From Paracoccus aminovorans (GTDB taxonomy: Bacteria; Pseudomonadota; Alphaproteobacteria; Rhodobacterales; Rhodobacteraceae), in the NCBI RefSeq assembly GCF_900005615.1, contig NZ_LN832559.1, positions 62,001-126,000 on the forward strand: DNA of 64,000 nt, given 5' to 3'. Below are positions 33,565 to 42,616 of the stretch, piece by piece. Below the pieces are notes generated by a model, which saw only the letters and a program-made list of their open reading frames with translations, was not told where the DNA came from and made no database searches. Each line of letters opens with the position of its first letter. The stretch's first letter is position 1. The position numbers and the translations under genes were made by a program.

Positions 33565-34191
33565 ATGGCGTTTCACGAGGTCCGCTTCCCGGACAATATC
33601 AGCCGCGGCGCGCGTGGCGGCCCGGAACGGCGCACCAAGATCGTGGAACTGGCCTCGGGCGACGAGGAACGAAACGCAAGCTGGGCCAACTCGCGCCGCC
33701 GCTATGACATCTCCTATGGTATCCGCCGCGCCGATGATCTCGACGCGGTGGTGGCCTTCTTCGAGGCCCGCAACGGGCGGCTGCACGGCTTCCGCTTCAA
33801 GGACTGGGCTGATCACAAATCCTGCAAGCCGAGCGAGACGCCGAATGCTGCCGACCAGCTGATCGGGACGGGGGACGGCACACGCACCGCCTTCCAGCTG
33901 GTGAAGCGATACGCTTCCGGGTCGCAGACATGGGTCCGCACCATCACCAAGCCGGTGGCGGGCACAATCAGCATCGCGCAGGGCGGCGTTAGCCAGCCAT
34001 CAGGCTGGACCGTCGATCCGGCGACCGGAACCGTCACCTTCGCCGCGCCCCCAGGTAACGGCGTGGCCGTGCGCGCCGGCTTCGAGTTCGACGTGCCAGT
34101 TCGCTTCGATTCCGATGCGCTGGACGTCACCCTCGATATCGAGCGGCTCGGCTCGATCACCTCCATCCCGCTCGTGGAAATCCGCCGATGA
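33565..34191 (+). CDS. DUF2460 distal tail protein (GTA gp12-like)
   Basis: A 208-residue protein: FHEVRFPDNISRGARGGPER at the start, NSRRRYDISYGIR and GFRFKDWADH in the middle, FEFDVPVRFDSD near the end. This is the GTA-type distal tail hub. GGAGG precedes ATG 33565; the frame from 33517 is longer but has no site. Confidence 0.92.
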   Translation: MAFHEVRFPDNISRGARGGPERRTKIVELASGDEERNASWANSRRRYDISYGIRRADDLDAVVAFFEARNGRLHGFRFKDWADHKSCKPSETPNAADQLIGTGDGTRTAFQLVKRYASGSQTWVRTITKPVAGTISIAQGGVSQPSGWTVDPATGTVTFAAPPGNGVAVRAGFEFDVPVRFDSDALDVTLDIERLGSITSIPLVEIRR

Positions 34192-35072
34192 AATCCCTCT
34201 CCCCTGCCCTGCAGGCCCACCTCGACAGCGGCACGACGACGCTGGCCTGGTGCTGGAAGATCACCCGATCCGATGGCGTGAGTTTCGGCTTCACCGATCA
34301 TGATCGAGCGCTTTCCTTCGCCGGTACCGGTTTCGAGCCGGAAAGCGGGCTGTCGGCCTCGGAAATCCGATCTGGCTCCGACCTGTCGGTGGATTCGCAG
34401 GACGCCGAGGGCGCGCTCACCTCGGACCGGATCACCGAGACCGATATTCTGGACGGGCGTTGGGACAATGCGCTGGTCGAGGTCTGGCGGGTGAACTGGA
34501 GCGCCCCAGGCCAGCGGGTGCTGATCCGGCGTGGCGCGATCGGCGAGTTGCGGCGTGGTCGCATGAGTTTTGTGGCCGAGGTGCGCAGCATGGCGCATGT
34601 GCTGGGCCAGACCGTCGGCCGGGTGTTTCAGGGCACCTGCGATGCGGCGCTGGGGGACGAACGGTGCGGCATCGATCTGAACGACGCGGCCTATTCCGGG
34701 GCCGGCGCGGTGCTTGATAAGGTCCGCGACCGGGTCTTCACCGCCTCCGGGATCAGTGGCTTCGCCAATGGCTGGTTTGCCTTCGGGGTGCTGGAATGGA
34801 CATCCGGAGGCAATTCCGGTCGCCGCGAAGAGATCATGCTGCACGAGGTCGCCTCTGGCGTGGTCACCATCACCCTGCTGGAGGCGCCGGTACGGGTGAT
34901 CACCAGCGGCGATGTCTTCACCATCCGCGCCGGCTGCGACAAGCGCGCCGAGACCTGCGCGGCGAAGTTCTCGAACATTCTCAACTTCCGTGGCTTCCCG
35001 CACATTCCGGGGCAAGACACTGTGGTTCGATACGCGAGCCAGGACGGTGGGCACGAAGGGGCGGTGCTGTGA
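34188..35072 (+). CDS. DUF2163 tail hub protein (GTA gp13-like)
   Basis: A 294-residue protein with ALQAHLDSGTTTLAWCWKI at the start, SFGFTDHDRALSFAGTGFEP, CGIDLNDAAY and the cysteine-bearing end GCDKRAETCAAKFSNILNFR, which in this family binds an iron-sulfur cluster. Both ends overlap the neighbouring genes by one to four bases. Confidence 0.93.
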   Translation: MKSLSPALQAHLDSGTTTLAWCWKITRSDGVSFGFTDHDRALSFAGTGFEPESGLSASEIRSGSDLSVDSQDAEGALTSDRITETDILDGRWDNALVEVWRVNWSAPGQRVLIRRGAIGELRRGRMSFVAEVRSMAHVLGQTVGRVFQGTCDAALGDERCGIDLNDAAYSGAGAVLDKVRDRVFTASGISGFANGWFAFGVLEWTSGGNSGRREEIMLHEVASGVVTITLLEAPVRVITSGDVFTIRAGCDKRAETCAAKFSNILNFRGFPHIPGQDTVVRYASQDGGHEGAVL

Positions 35073-35572
35073 TGGGCGCGGCACATGTTGCACCGCATGC
35101 AACATCTGATGCCCGGCCCGCCGATCCGGTGCGGGTGATCGCCGCCGCGCGCGGCTGGCTCGGCACGCCCTATCACGACCAGGCCAGCGTCCGGGGCGCC
35201 GGCTGCGACTGCCTCGGGCTGGCGCGCGGCGTCTGGCGCGAGGTGGTCGGAAGCGAGACGCTGCCGGTGCCACCCTACAGCCGCGATTGGGGCGAGATCG
35301 GCACGCGCGAGGTTCTGGCCGAGAATGCCGGCCGGGTGCTGATCCGCATCGACCCCGAGACGGCCGGTCCCGGCGCGGTGGTGCTGTTTCGCATGCGCGC
35401 GGGCGCCATCGTCAAGCATGTCGGCATCCTGACCGGCGACGGCAGCTTCATCCACAGTTATGAGCGGCTCGGCGTGATCGAGGAACCGCTCACCACCGCC
35501 TGGCGGCGGCGCATCGCCTTCGCGTTTCTATTCCCGCGTCCGGCTCCCGCCTCGCACAAGAAAAAGACCTGA
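35072..35572 (+). CDS. NlpC/P60 tail peptidase (GTA gp14-like)
   Basis: A 166-residue cysteine peptidase: GWLGTPYHDQASVRGAGCDC holds the catalytic C47, and the histidine lies in VKHVGILTGDG. It would open peptidoglycan during DNA entry. It starts in a TGATG overlap. An inverted repeat ATGTTGCA-CCGCA-TGCAACAT (35085-35105) lies inside the first codons. Confidence 0.92.
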   Translation: MGAAHVAPHATSDARPADPVRVIAAARGWLGTPYHDQASVRGAGCDCLGLARGVWREVVGSETLPVPPYSRDWGEIGTREVLAENAGRVLIRIDPETAGPGAVVLFRMRAGAIVKHVGILTGDGSFIHSYERLGVIEEPLTTAWRRRIAFAFLFPRPAPASHKKKT

Positions 35573-35575
35573 TCC

Positions 35576-38500
35576 ATGGCGACAATTGTTCTCGGCGCGG
35601 TCGGCACCGCCATCGGCGGCGGCTTCGGCGGCACCATCCTCGGCCTCTCCAGCGCAGCCATCGGCGGGATGATCGGCTCCGGCATCGGCTCGATGGTCGA
35701 TAGCTGGATCGTCTCGTCGATGATGCCGGGTCAGCGCATCGAAGGCGCGCGCATGGACAGCCTGCGCGTCACCTCGGCGACCGAGGGCGTGGTGATCCCG
35801 CGCCTCCATGGCCGGATGCGCATCGGCGGCAATATCATCTGGGCCACCGATTTCCGCGAGGAGGTGAACACCACCCGCCAAGGCGGCGGCAAAGGCGGCG
35901 GGCCGAGCGTCACCAGCACCGAATACAGCTATTTCGCCTCATTCGCGGTGGCCTTGTGCGAGGGGCCGATCACCGGCATCGGGCGCATCTGGGCTGATGG
36001 CAAGCCACTCGACACCTCCGCGATCACCCTGCGCTGGTATCCGGGCGACGAGGTGCAAGGGGCCGACCCGTTCATTGCCGCGAAGATGGGCAACTCGCAG
36101 ACACCGGCCTATCGCGGCACCGCCTATGTGGTGTTCGAGGACCTACTGCTCAGCGATTTCGGCAACCGCCTGCCGCAGCTGTCCTTCGAGGTGTTCCGCC
36201 CGCTTGATGATCCCGACACCGCCGAGGGGCTGGTCGAGGCGGTGACCATCATCCCCGCCTCGGGCGAATGGGCCTATGCGACCGAGATCGTGCGCAGGAC
36301 CGAAGGCGGTCGCACGAGTTGGGGCAGCGGCGGGCAGATCGTCGGCGGCACGTCCGTCGCGGAAAATGTCCATGCGCTGCCCGAGACGCCTGACATGCTG
36401 GTTTCTCTAGACCGGCTCGAGGCGATGGTGCCTTCGGTCACGAGTGCCTCGCTGGTGGTCTCGTGGTTCGGTGACGATCTGCGCGCCGGGCAATGCACGA
36501 TCCGACCCAAGGTCGAGATGGCAGAAAAGACGACGGTGCCGGAATGGCGCGTGAACGGCGTCACCCGATCGCAGGCGCTGGTGGTCAGCCAGGACGATCA
36601 AGGTCGTCCCGTCTATGGCGGCACGCCAGCGGATTTCTCGGTCGTGCAGGCCATCCGCGAGATGAAGGCGCGCGGGCTGAAGGTGACCTTCTATCCGTTC
36701 GTGATGATGGACATTCCGGCCGGTAACAGCCTGCCCGACCCGTATTCCGATGATGCCGCCAGCATCGGCCAGCCGGTGCTGCCGTGGCGCGGGCGCATCA
36801 CCTGCTCGCCTGCGGCAGGTTTCGCCGGCACTGTGGACAAGACCGGTGCCACCGCTGAGCAGGTCACAGCGTTCTTCGGCGACGCTCAGCCCTCGGATTT
36901 CGCCGTATCGGGCGACAGCGTGACCTGGACCGGCGGCCCGGATTGGGGCTTCAGGCGCATGATCCTGCATTACGCCCATCTCTGCGCGGCGGCCGGCGGC
37001 GTCGACACCTTCCTGATCGGCTCGGAAATGCGCGGGCTGACGCAGATCAGGTCGGGGGCAGCGAGCTATCCGGCCGTGCAGGCATTGCGCGATCTCGCCG
37101 CGGCCGTGCGCGCGATCCTCGGGCCCGCCACGAAGATCAGCTATGCCGCCGACTGGTCGGAATATTTCGGGCACCACCCGAGCGACGGCAGTGGTGACGT
37201 GTTCTTTCACCTCGATCCGCTCTGGTCAGATGCCAATGTCGATTTCATCGGCATCGACAATTACATGCCGCTCTCGGACTGGCGCGACGGCCGGGACCAT
37301 CTCGACGCGCAGGTCTGGCCCTCGATCCATGACCGCGCCTATCTGCAATCGAACGTCGCCGGAGGAGAAGGCTTCGACTGGTTCTATGCCAGCGAGGTCG
37401 ACCGGATCGTGCAGAACAGAACCCCGATCGTGGACAGCATCACGCCCCGTCCCGGTGGCGAGGTGATCGACACGATGCCGGGCAGCGCGCCGAACTACAA
37501 TATTGCGCCCGGCTCGGCCTTTGCGACCACCGTTCTGGTGCGCAGCAACAGCATCACCCATGCCTGCACGGTACAGATTCCGGCCACCCTGTCCGACGGC
37601 CTGATCTACGAGATCAGCAACGGCCTGAGCGGGATGTGGTTCGGTCTGATGGACGGGTATCTTCGCCTGTTCTTCCAGCATAATGCCGTGCTTCCCTCCA
37701 CGAACCGGATCCGTGTCGCGCAAGTCTCCGCCGCTCCCCTTGCCGGGCGGACGGTCGATCTGATCACGGTTTTCGATCAGGAAACCGGCGAATTGTGGTT
37801 CGCCGTCGATGGTCTGGTGGGCGACAGGGTCGGTTTCGGCGGGCCGGTATCGGGCTTGTGGGGTGCGAATTCCGCCTGCGGCTACGGGGTCGCGAATGGC
37901 CCCGTGCCGGGTGGCGCGCTGACGACAAGCAGCCCATGGGCAGGGTCACTGGTCAGCAATCTGCGGATCTGGTCGGTGGAAATCCCTGCCACAATGGATA
38001 TCCCGCCCGGAACAACCGAGCCATGGATTTTCCGCACCAAGGATCTCCACGCATGGTGGTCCAATCAGCACCGCAACCGCCCCGGCGGAGTTCCGGCATT
38101 ATCGTCGACCGCATGGATCCCGCAATCGAAGCCGATCCGCTTCACCGAACTCGGCTGCCCGGCCGTGGATCGCGGCACCAACCAGCCGAACGTGTTTCAC
38201 GACCCGAAATCCTCGGAGAGCTTCTTTCCCCACTTTTCGCGCGGCTGGCGCGACGACGCCATCCAGCGGGCCTATCTGGAAGCAACATATCTGTTCTGGC
38301 GCGATCCAGCGAACAACCCGATCTCGACCGAATATGGCGGGCGCATGGTCGATATCGCGAACAGCGCGGCCTGGACCTGGGATGCCCGACCCTATCCGTT
38401 CTTCCCCGAGCTTTCCGATCTGTGGTCGGACGGCGGCAACTGGCGCCTCGGGCACTGGCTGACCGGGCGGCTGGGCGCGGTCTCGCTGGCGGCGCTGGTT

Positions 38501-40138
38501 CGGAACCTCTGCCTGCGGGCGGGGCTTCGGCCGGAATGGATCGACACCTCCGGCCTGACCGGGGCTGTCGAAGGCTATGTGATTTCGGCGCTGGAATCGC
38601 CGCGGACCTCGATCACCATGCTGGCGCGGCATTTCGGCTTCGATGCGGTCGAGAGCGAAGGCCGCATCCGCTTCGTGATGCGGGGCCGCAGCCCGGTCGC
38701 GACTATTGCGCCCGACAACATGGTGGCCAGCGGCGCGGGCGAGGTGATGGAACTGACGCGCGGCCAGGAGTCTGAGCTGCCGCAGGCGCTGAAATGGCAA
38801 GTCGCGCGCGCAGACGAGGATTATGACGCGATCACCGTCGAGGCGCGGCGCATCACCGTGGACGCCACGCGCGTCGCCTCCGACAGCTTCGCCGTGGCGG
38901 TGCCGCCCGAGGAAGCCGACCGCCGCTGCCGCCGGGCGCTGATGGAAGCATGGGTGGGGCGCGAAACCGCCGCCTTCCGCCTGCCGCCATCGCGGCTGGC
39001 GCTGGATCCGAGCGACGTGATCGCGCTCGACCACGATGGAAGGCGCGCGGAGCTGCGGATCCTGTCCATCGCCGACGCCGAGGCGCGCGGCCTCACAACC
39101 ATCCGTCAGGACCGGGACGCCCATGACCTGCCGCCCGGCACGCCGCCCCCGGCATCGCTGACGCAGCCGGTGGTGTTCGGGGCGCCGCTGGCGGTGATCC
39201 TCGACCTGCCGCAGCTGACCGAGGATCATGTCGCGCATCGTCCATTGATCGCCGCCCATGCCCGACCATGGCCCGGCCGGATGGCGGTGTTCCGCAGCCC
39301 CGATCAGGATGGGTTCGACCTGCTGACCACATTCAGCGCCCGGGCGCGGATGGGCGTTCTGGTGGCCGACCTCCATGCCGGCCCCGGCTCGCGCTTCGAT
39401 TACGGCAATTCGGTCTATCTCGACCTGCTGTCAGGAACCCTCGAGAGCGTCACCAACCTGCGCCTGTTCGGCGGCGAGAACACGATCGCGGTCGCGCAGC
39501 CGCACGGCGGCTGGGAGATCCTGCAATTCGGCACCGCCGAACTGATCGCCCCCGGCCGCTATCGGCTGTCGCGCCTGCTGCGTGGTCAGCGCGGCACGGA
39601 TGTCGACATGGCCGCCATGGTGCCCGAGGGCGCGCGGGTGGTGGTGCTGGATACGGCGCTGGCGGAGCTTCCTGTCGCCGAGGCCGATCTGGGCCTGCCG
39701 TGGAACTGGCGCATCGGCCCGGCCGGCCGTCCGGTCAGCGACGACAGCTTCGCCGCGCTGACCTTCACGCCGCGCGGCATCGGGCTGCGGCCCTTCGCGC
39801 CCGTGCATGTCGAGCAGCCGTGGCGGCGCGCGCGCAGCCCCGGCGATCTGACCATAAGCTGGGTGCGTCGCGACCGTTCCCTGGCCGCCGATAGCTGGAA
39901 CGCCGCCGAGGTGCCGATGACCGAGGCCAGCGAGTCCTGGCGGGTCGAGATCCTCGACGGGGCAACCGTCAAGAGATCCTTGACCGTTGCGACAGCGAGC
40001 GCCGTCTACACCGCTGCCCAGCAGATCACCGATTGGGGCGCGCCGCTCGGGCCGGGTGCCTCACTCGATGTCCGCATTGTTCAGATCGGGCAGGCATTCG
40101 GCGCCGGGGCTGCCCCCATCACCACCCTCTGGTTCTGA
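35576..40138 (+). CDS. TIM-barrel host-recognition tail protein (GTA gp15-like) with inserted lectin-like domain
   Basis: A 1520-residue tail tip protein. The N-terminal segment is glycine-rich and helical (1-60). The GTA TIM-barrel region spans about residues 440-890 (HYAHLCAAAGGVDTFLIGSE, PLWSDANVDFIGIDNYMPLS, WWSNQHRNRPGG, RFTELGCPAVDRGTNQPNVF). The C-terminal half is the tip attachment region (SRLLRGQRGTD). Between residues about 626 and 811 a beta-rich segment (MWFGLMDGYLRLFFQHNAVL, TGELWFAVDGLVGDRVGFGG, SNLRIWSVEIPA) with LamG/concanavalin character interrupts the barrel between the two conserved blocks. It probably alters sugar or surface recognition. Confidence 0.9.
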   Translation: MATIVLGAVGTAIGGGFGGTILGLSSAAIGGMIGSGIGSMVDSWIVSSMMPGQRIEGARMDSLRVTSATEGVVIPRLHGRMRIGGNIIWATDFREEVNTTRQGGGKGGGPSVTSTEYSYFASFAVALCEGPITGIGRIWADGKPLDTSAITLRWYPGDEVQGADPFIAAKMGNSQTPAYRGTAYVVFEDLLLSDFGNRLPQLSFEVFRPLDDPDTAEGLVEAVTIIPASGEWAYATEIVRRTEGGRTSWGSGGQIVGGTSVAENVHALPETPDMLVSLDRLEAMVPSVTSASLVVSWFGDDLRAGQCTIRPKVEMAEKTTVPEWRVNGVTRSQALVVSQDDQGRPVYGGTPADFSVVQAIREMKARGLKVTFYPFVMMDIPAGNSLPDPYSDDAASIGQPVLPWRGRITCSPAAGFAGTVDKTGATAEQVTAFFGDAQPSDFAVSGDSVTWTGGPDWGFRRMILHYAHLCAAAGGVDTFLIGSEMRGLTQIRSGAASYPAVQALRDLAAAVRAILGPATKISYAADWSEYFGHHPSDGSGDVFFHLDPLWSDANVDFIGIDNYMPLSDWRDGRDHLDAQVWPSIHDRAYLQSNVAGGEGFDWFYASEVDRIVQNRTPIVDSITPRPGGEVIDTMPGSAPNYNIAPGSAFATTVLVRSNSITHACTVQIPATLSDGLIYEISNGLSGMWFGLMDGYLRLFFQHNAVLPSTNRIRVAQVSAAPLAGRTVDLITVFDQETGELWFAVDGLVGDRVGFGGPVSGLWGANSACGYGVANGPVPGGALTTSSPWAGSLVSNLRIWSVEIPATMDIPPGTTEPWIFRTKDLHAWWSNQHRNRPGGVPALSSTAWIPQSKPIRFTELGCPAVDRGTNQPNVFHDPKSSESFFPHFSRGWRDDAIQRAYLEATYLFWRDPANNPISTEYGGRMVDIANSAAWTWDARPYPFFPELSDLWSDGGNWRLGHWLTGRLGAVSLAALVRNLCLRAGLRPEWIDTSGLTGAVEGYVISALESPRTSITMLARHFGFDAVESEGRIRFVMRGRSPVATIAPDNMVASGAGEVMELTRGQESELPQALKWQVARADEDYDAITVEARRITVDATRVASDSFAVAVPPEEADRRCRRALMEAWVGRETAAFRLPPSRLALDPSDVIALDHDGRRAELRILSIADAEARGLTTIRQDRDAHDLPPGTPPPASLTQPVVFGAPLAVILDLPQLTEDHVAHRPLIAAHARPWPGRMAVFRSPDQDGFDLLTTFSARARMGVLVADLHAGPGSRFDYGNSVYLDLLSGTLESVTNLRLFGGENTIAVAQPHGGWEILQFGTAELIAPGRYRLSRLLRGQRGTDVDMAAMVPEGARVVVLDTALAELPVAEADLGLPWNWRIGPAGRPVSDDSFAALTFTPRGIGLRPFAPVHVEQPWRRARSPGDLTISWVRRDRSLAADSWNAAEVPMTEASESWRVEILDGATVKRSLTVATASAVYTAAQQITDWGAPLGPGASLDVRIVQIGQAFGAGAAPITTLWF

Positions 40139-40152
40139 TCAGGAGACCACCC

Positions 40153-40896
40153 ATGTCCGAGACCACAGCGCATCTGGCGCTGCCCTTCATCATGGCCGCA
40201 CAGGCGCAAAAGCACGTCACCCTGAACGAGGCGCTGCGCATGCTCGACGGCATCGTCCAGCTGGCGATCCTCGATCGCGACCTGACCACGCCGCCAGCCA
40301 GCCCGGCCGAAGGCGACCGCTATATCCCCGCCAGCGGCGCGGGTGGTGCGTGGTCAGGCTGGGCGGGGTCCATCGCCTACTGGATCGACGGCGCCTGGAT
40401 GCGGATCCTGCCGAGCGCCGGCTGGATGGCCTGGATCGAGGACGAGGCGCAGGCCATCGTCTGGACCGGATCGGCGTGGATCCCGGTTGTGGATGCCATG
40501 GGCTTCATCGCGCAGGCCGCGGCCGTCGCGGTGGCGCGGGAGGCAAATGGCGCAACCACTGGTATCGCAGTGCGTGAAGAAACCGTCACGGGGCTTTCCG
40601 GTGCCTCGGTCGACAGCACCATCGCCATCCCCAACCGCGCCATCGTGCTCGGCGTTTCCGCACGAACCGTGACCGCGGTGCTGGGCGCAAGCTCCTTCGA
40701 CTGCGGCGTCAACGGCGAGCCCTCGAAGTTCGGCGGCTCGCTCGGCGTGGCCGTGGGCAGCAGCAATATCGGCGTCATCGGCCCGACGGCCTTCTATGCC
40801 GACACGCCCGTGCGCCTCACCGCCAATGGCGGAAACTTTGCCGGCGGCGCGGTGCGCATTGCCATCCATTACCTGATCTGCGGCGCGCCGGGCTGA
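40153..40896 (+). CDS. DUF2793 tail fibre-associated protein
   Basis: A 247-residue protein beginning with the DUF2793 block LALPFIMAAQAQKHVTLNEA and AEGDRYIPASGAGGAWSGWA. The last 100 residues form a C1q-like or fibre-tip region (AVREETVTGLSGASVDSTIA). DUF2793 proteins follow the TIM-barrel gene in many Rhodobacterales GTA-type loci. AGGAG precedes ATG 40153. Confidence 0.9.
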   Translation: MSETTAHLALPFIMAAQAQKHVTLNEALRMLDGIVQLAILDRDLTTPPASPAEGDRYIPASGAGGAWSGWAGSIAYWIDGAWMRILPSAGWMAWIEDEAQAIVWTGSAWIPVVDAMGFIAQAAAVAVAREANGATTGIAVREETVTGLSGASVDSTIAIPNRAIVLGVSARTVTAVLGASSFDCGVNGEPSKFGGSLGVAVGSSNIGVIGPTAFYADTPVRLTANGGNFAGGAVRIAIHYLICGAPG

Positions 40897-40915
40897 ACCC
40901 ATGGGAGAAAATTTC

Positions 40916-41155
40916 ATGGACACGATCCGCGAATGGTGGGGCGCGATCATGGCGGCAACCGGGCTGGGCGTGTGGCTGATCCGCCTCGAAGGCGCCTCCA
41001 AAACCGCGCTGCGCGAGGTCGAACGGCTGGAAAAACAGCTCGACGCCGACCGCCAGGCGATCTCCGAGACCCGCAAGGAACAGAACGAGATGCTGCGCGA
41101 GATGCGCGCCGACATCAAACGCCTGCTGGAACGCAGCGGACCCGCCCGCGACTGA
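40916..41155 (+). CDS. Small membrane protein with coiled coil, possible holin
   Basis: A 79-residue protein with one membrane helix (about residues 7-26) and a charged coiled coil (ALREVERLEKQLDADRQAIS). GGGAGA lies before ATG 40916; an ATG at 40901 would add five residues. Position before the endolysin suggests a lysis role such as a holin or regulator. A single span and coiled coil would be unusual for a classic holin. Confidence 0.65.
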   Translation: MDTIREWWGAIMAATGLGVWLIRLEGASKTALREVERLEKQLDADRQAISETRKEQNEMLREMRADIKRLLERSGPARD

Positions 41156-41175
41156 CCGCCCAACCAGCCAAGCAT

Positions 41176-41209
41176 CCCCACCCGCCCCGCCAATTCGGTG
41201 GGGTTTTTT
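41176..41209 (+). terminator. Rho-independent terminator before the endolysin gene
   Basis: CCCCACC (41176-41182) pairs with GGTGGGG (41197-41203), followed by six Ts. It lies 16 bases before the peptidase start, so late transcripts must read through to express lysis genes. Confidence 0.8.
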
Positions 41210-41224
41210 GCATTGGAGAGACCC

Positions 41225-41893
41225 ATGACGTTTTATCAACACTGGCGGAACCTGCCGGCGACGGCTTGGCACTGGCCGAACTTCTCGCCCGCCGAGATCG
41301 CCTGCCGCGGCACCGGCAAGCTGCTGGTCAACGAGGATGCACTGAACCGGCTGCAGGAACTGCGCGTGACGCTCGGCAAGCCGCTGATCGTGAATTCGGC
41401 CTATCGCAGCCCGGAGCATAACCGCAATGTCGGCGGCGCGAAGGCCTCGAAGCATCTTGAAGGCACCGCCTTCGACATCTCGATGGCGAACCACGATCCC
41501 GCCGCCTTCATCGCCGCCGCCCGCAAGGCGGGGTTCAAGGGCATCGGCACCTATCCGCGCTCAAACTTCATCCATATCGACACTGGTCCTGCGCGGAGCT
41601 GGGGCGAGTCCTTCCCGGCGCGGGCGAGCAGCTTCGCGCCCGACCAGCCCCCGGCCCGCGAGCATCTGGCCGACAGCCGCACCCTGAAGGGCAGCGGCGC
41701 GGCTGGCGTCGGCACCATCGGCGCGGCCGGCGTCGAGGTGGTGCAATCCGCGCTGGCCGAGGCGCAGGGCGCGATCCTGCCGCTGCTGCCCTATCTCGAC
41801 GGCCTGCGCTGGATCTTCGTCGTCCTCGCTTTGGCGGGAATCGCCGTGACGATCTACGCCCGGCTGGACGACTGGAAGCGGGGCCAGAGATGA
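41225..41893 (+). CDS. Peptidase M15-type endolysin with membrane anchor
   Basis: A 222-residue protein. The N-terminal domain is M15A/peptidase_M15_3: SAYRSPEHNRNVGGAKASKH holds H77, AFDIS holds D84 and FIHIDTGPARSW holds H117, the zinc ligands. A linker leads to a C-terminal hydrophobic helix (LRWIFVVLALAGIAVTIYAR). The family cuts peptide bonds in peptidoglycan. The C-terminal helix could tether the enzyme to the membrane or serve as its own holin. Confidence 0.9.
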   Translation: MTFYQHWRNLPATAWHWPNFSPAEIACRGTGKLLVNEDALNRLQELRVTLGKPLIVNSAYRSPEHNRNVGGAKASKHLEGTAFDISMANHDPAAFIAAARKAGFKGIGTYPRSNFIHIDTGPARSWGESFPARASSFAPDQPPAREHLADSRTLKGSGAAGVGTIGAAGVEVVQSALAEAQGAILPLLPYLDGLRWIFVVLALAGIAVTIYARLDDWKRGQR

Positions 41894-42135
41894 TCGGCTG
41901 GCTCTTCACCCGCGGCCCGGCGCGCAAGGCGCTGGGCCTGATCCTCGGAGCGGCGACGACCCTGCTGTTCCTGCTGAATCTGCGCCGCGCCGGGGAGCGT
42001 GCCGGGCGCGCCGCCGAACGCCTTGAAGCCAGAGAGAGAAACCATGCCATCCACCGCCAGATGCTCGATGCCGCCAGCCGCCGCCCCCCTGATCGCGATG
42101 CTCTGGCTGAGCGGCTGCGCGACGGCAGGTTCTGA
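41890..42135 (+). CDS. Inner-membrane spanin-like protein (Rz-type)
   Basis: An 81-residue protein with an N-terminal membrane helix (about 10-30, ALGLILGAATTLLFLLNLRR) and a charged helix (RAGRAAERLEARERNHAIHR). The reading frame overlaps the lipoprotein below in the manner of Rz/Rz1. The start overlaps the endolysin stop. Confidence 0.75.
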   Translation: MIGWLFTRGPARKALGLILGAATTLLFLLNLRRAGERAGRAAERLEARERNHAIHRQMLDAASRRPPDRDALAERLRDGRF

Positions 42136-42286
42136 CAGTGCCCCTTGCCCGCCGGTGGTGGAATACAGCACCGCCGAGCAGACCCGCGCTGCGGTCGAGG
42201 TCGAGGCGATGCCGGAAGAAGCCGTGCTGGTGCGGATGATGAGCGATTACGCCGTCCTGCGCGATCAGGCGCGGGCCTGCAGGTGA
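42044..42286 (+). CDS. Outer-membrane spanin lipoprotein (Rz1-type), nested in other frame
   Basis: An 80-residue protein with signal and lipobox (AMLWLSGCATAG) that starts inside the inner spanin gene in a different frame. The mature part is helical (YSTAEQTRAAVEVEAMPEEA). Small outer-membrane lipoprotein plus Rz-like partner is the standard two-component spanin. Confidence 0.78.
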   Translation: MPSTARCSMPPAAAPLIAMLWLSGCATAGSDSAPCPPVVEYSTAEQTRAAVEVEAMPEEAVLVRMMSDYAVLRDQARACR

Positions 42287-42288
42287 AT

Positions 42289-42355
42289 ACCGGGCCGGGC
42301 ATTGCCATGCGAGAAGCACCAGACGCCTCGACCGCAGCACCATGCCCGGCCCGGT
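42289..42355. repeat. Perfect 14-base inverted repeat with 39-base spacer
   Basis: The left arm is at 42289-42302 and the right arm at 42342-42355. It begins two bases after the spanin stop. There is no T-run, so it may act as a long-loop hairpin or protein-binding site. Confidence 0.6.
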
Positions 42356-42444
42356 TCACGGATTCACAGTTTCAAAAAGCGGCAGGGATTCGCTGCGCAG
42401 GGATCATCGCACGGCAAGCTCCGGTCTGTCCCACGGCGAGATGA

Positions 42445-42456
42445 GCACAATTGTGC
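42445..42456. promoter_or_regulatory. Palindrome GCACAATTGTGC, possible operator
   Basis: A perfect 12-base dyad about 160 bases before the metallophosphoesterase start, typical in size of a small dimeric repressor site. No regulator is assigned. Confidence 0.35.
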
Positions 42457-42616
42457 ACATCAGGAGAACGGGGCCTATGCGGTTTCCTGCACGCTCAAAG
42501 CGCCATAACCTCCTTGGCGCAGGAAACGGGTGCATTACGACCTCATCTTGGCATGGCAACGCCCCCGATGCAGGTTACCGTACCTACGCCACCCCGCCCT
42601 GCCCCAAGGAGAACGC

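Larger units (their letters stand above)
42287..42616. other. Intergenic stretch rich in inverted repeats
   Basis: About 330 bases with no credible gene. It holds a perfect 14-base inverted repeat (ACCGGGCCGGGCAT, 42289-42302, with 42342-42355), a palindrome GCACAATTGTGC (42445-42456) and nested arms GTTTCCTGC/GCAGGAAAC (42482-42490, 42519-42527) around GCGCC/GGCGC. It could contain the end-of-operon terminator and operators for the next gene. Confidence 0.55.
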
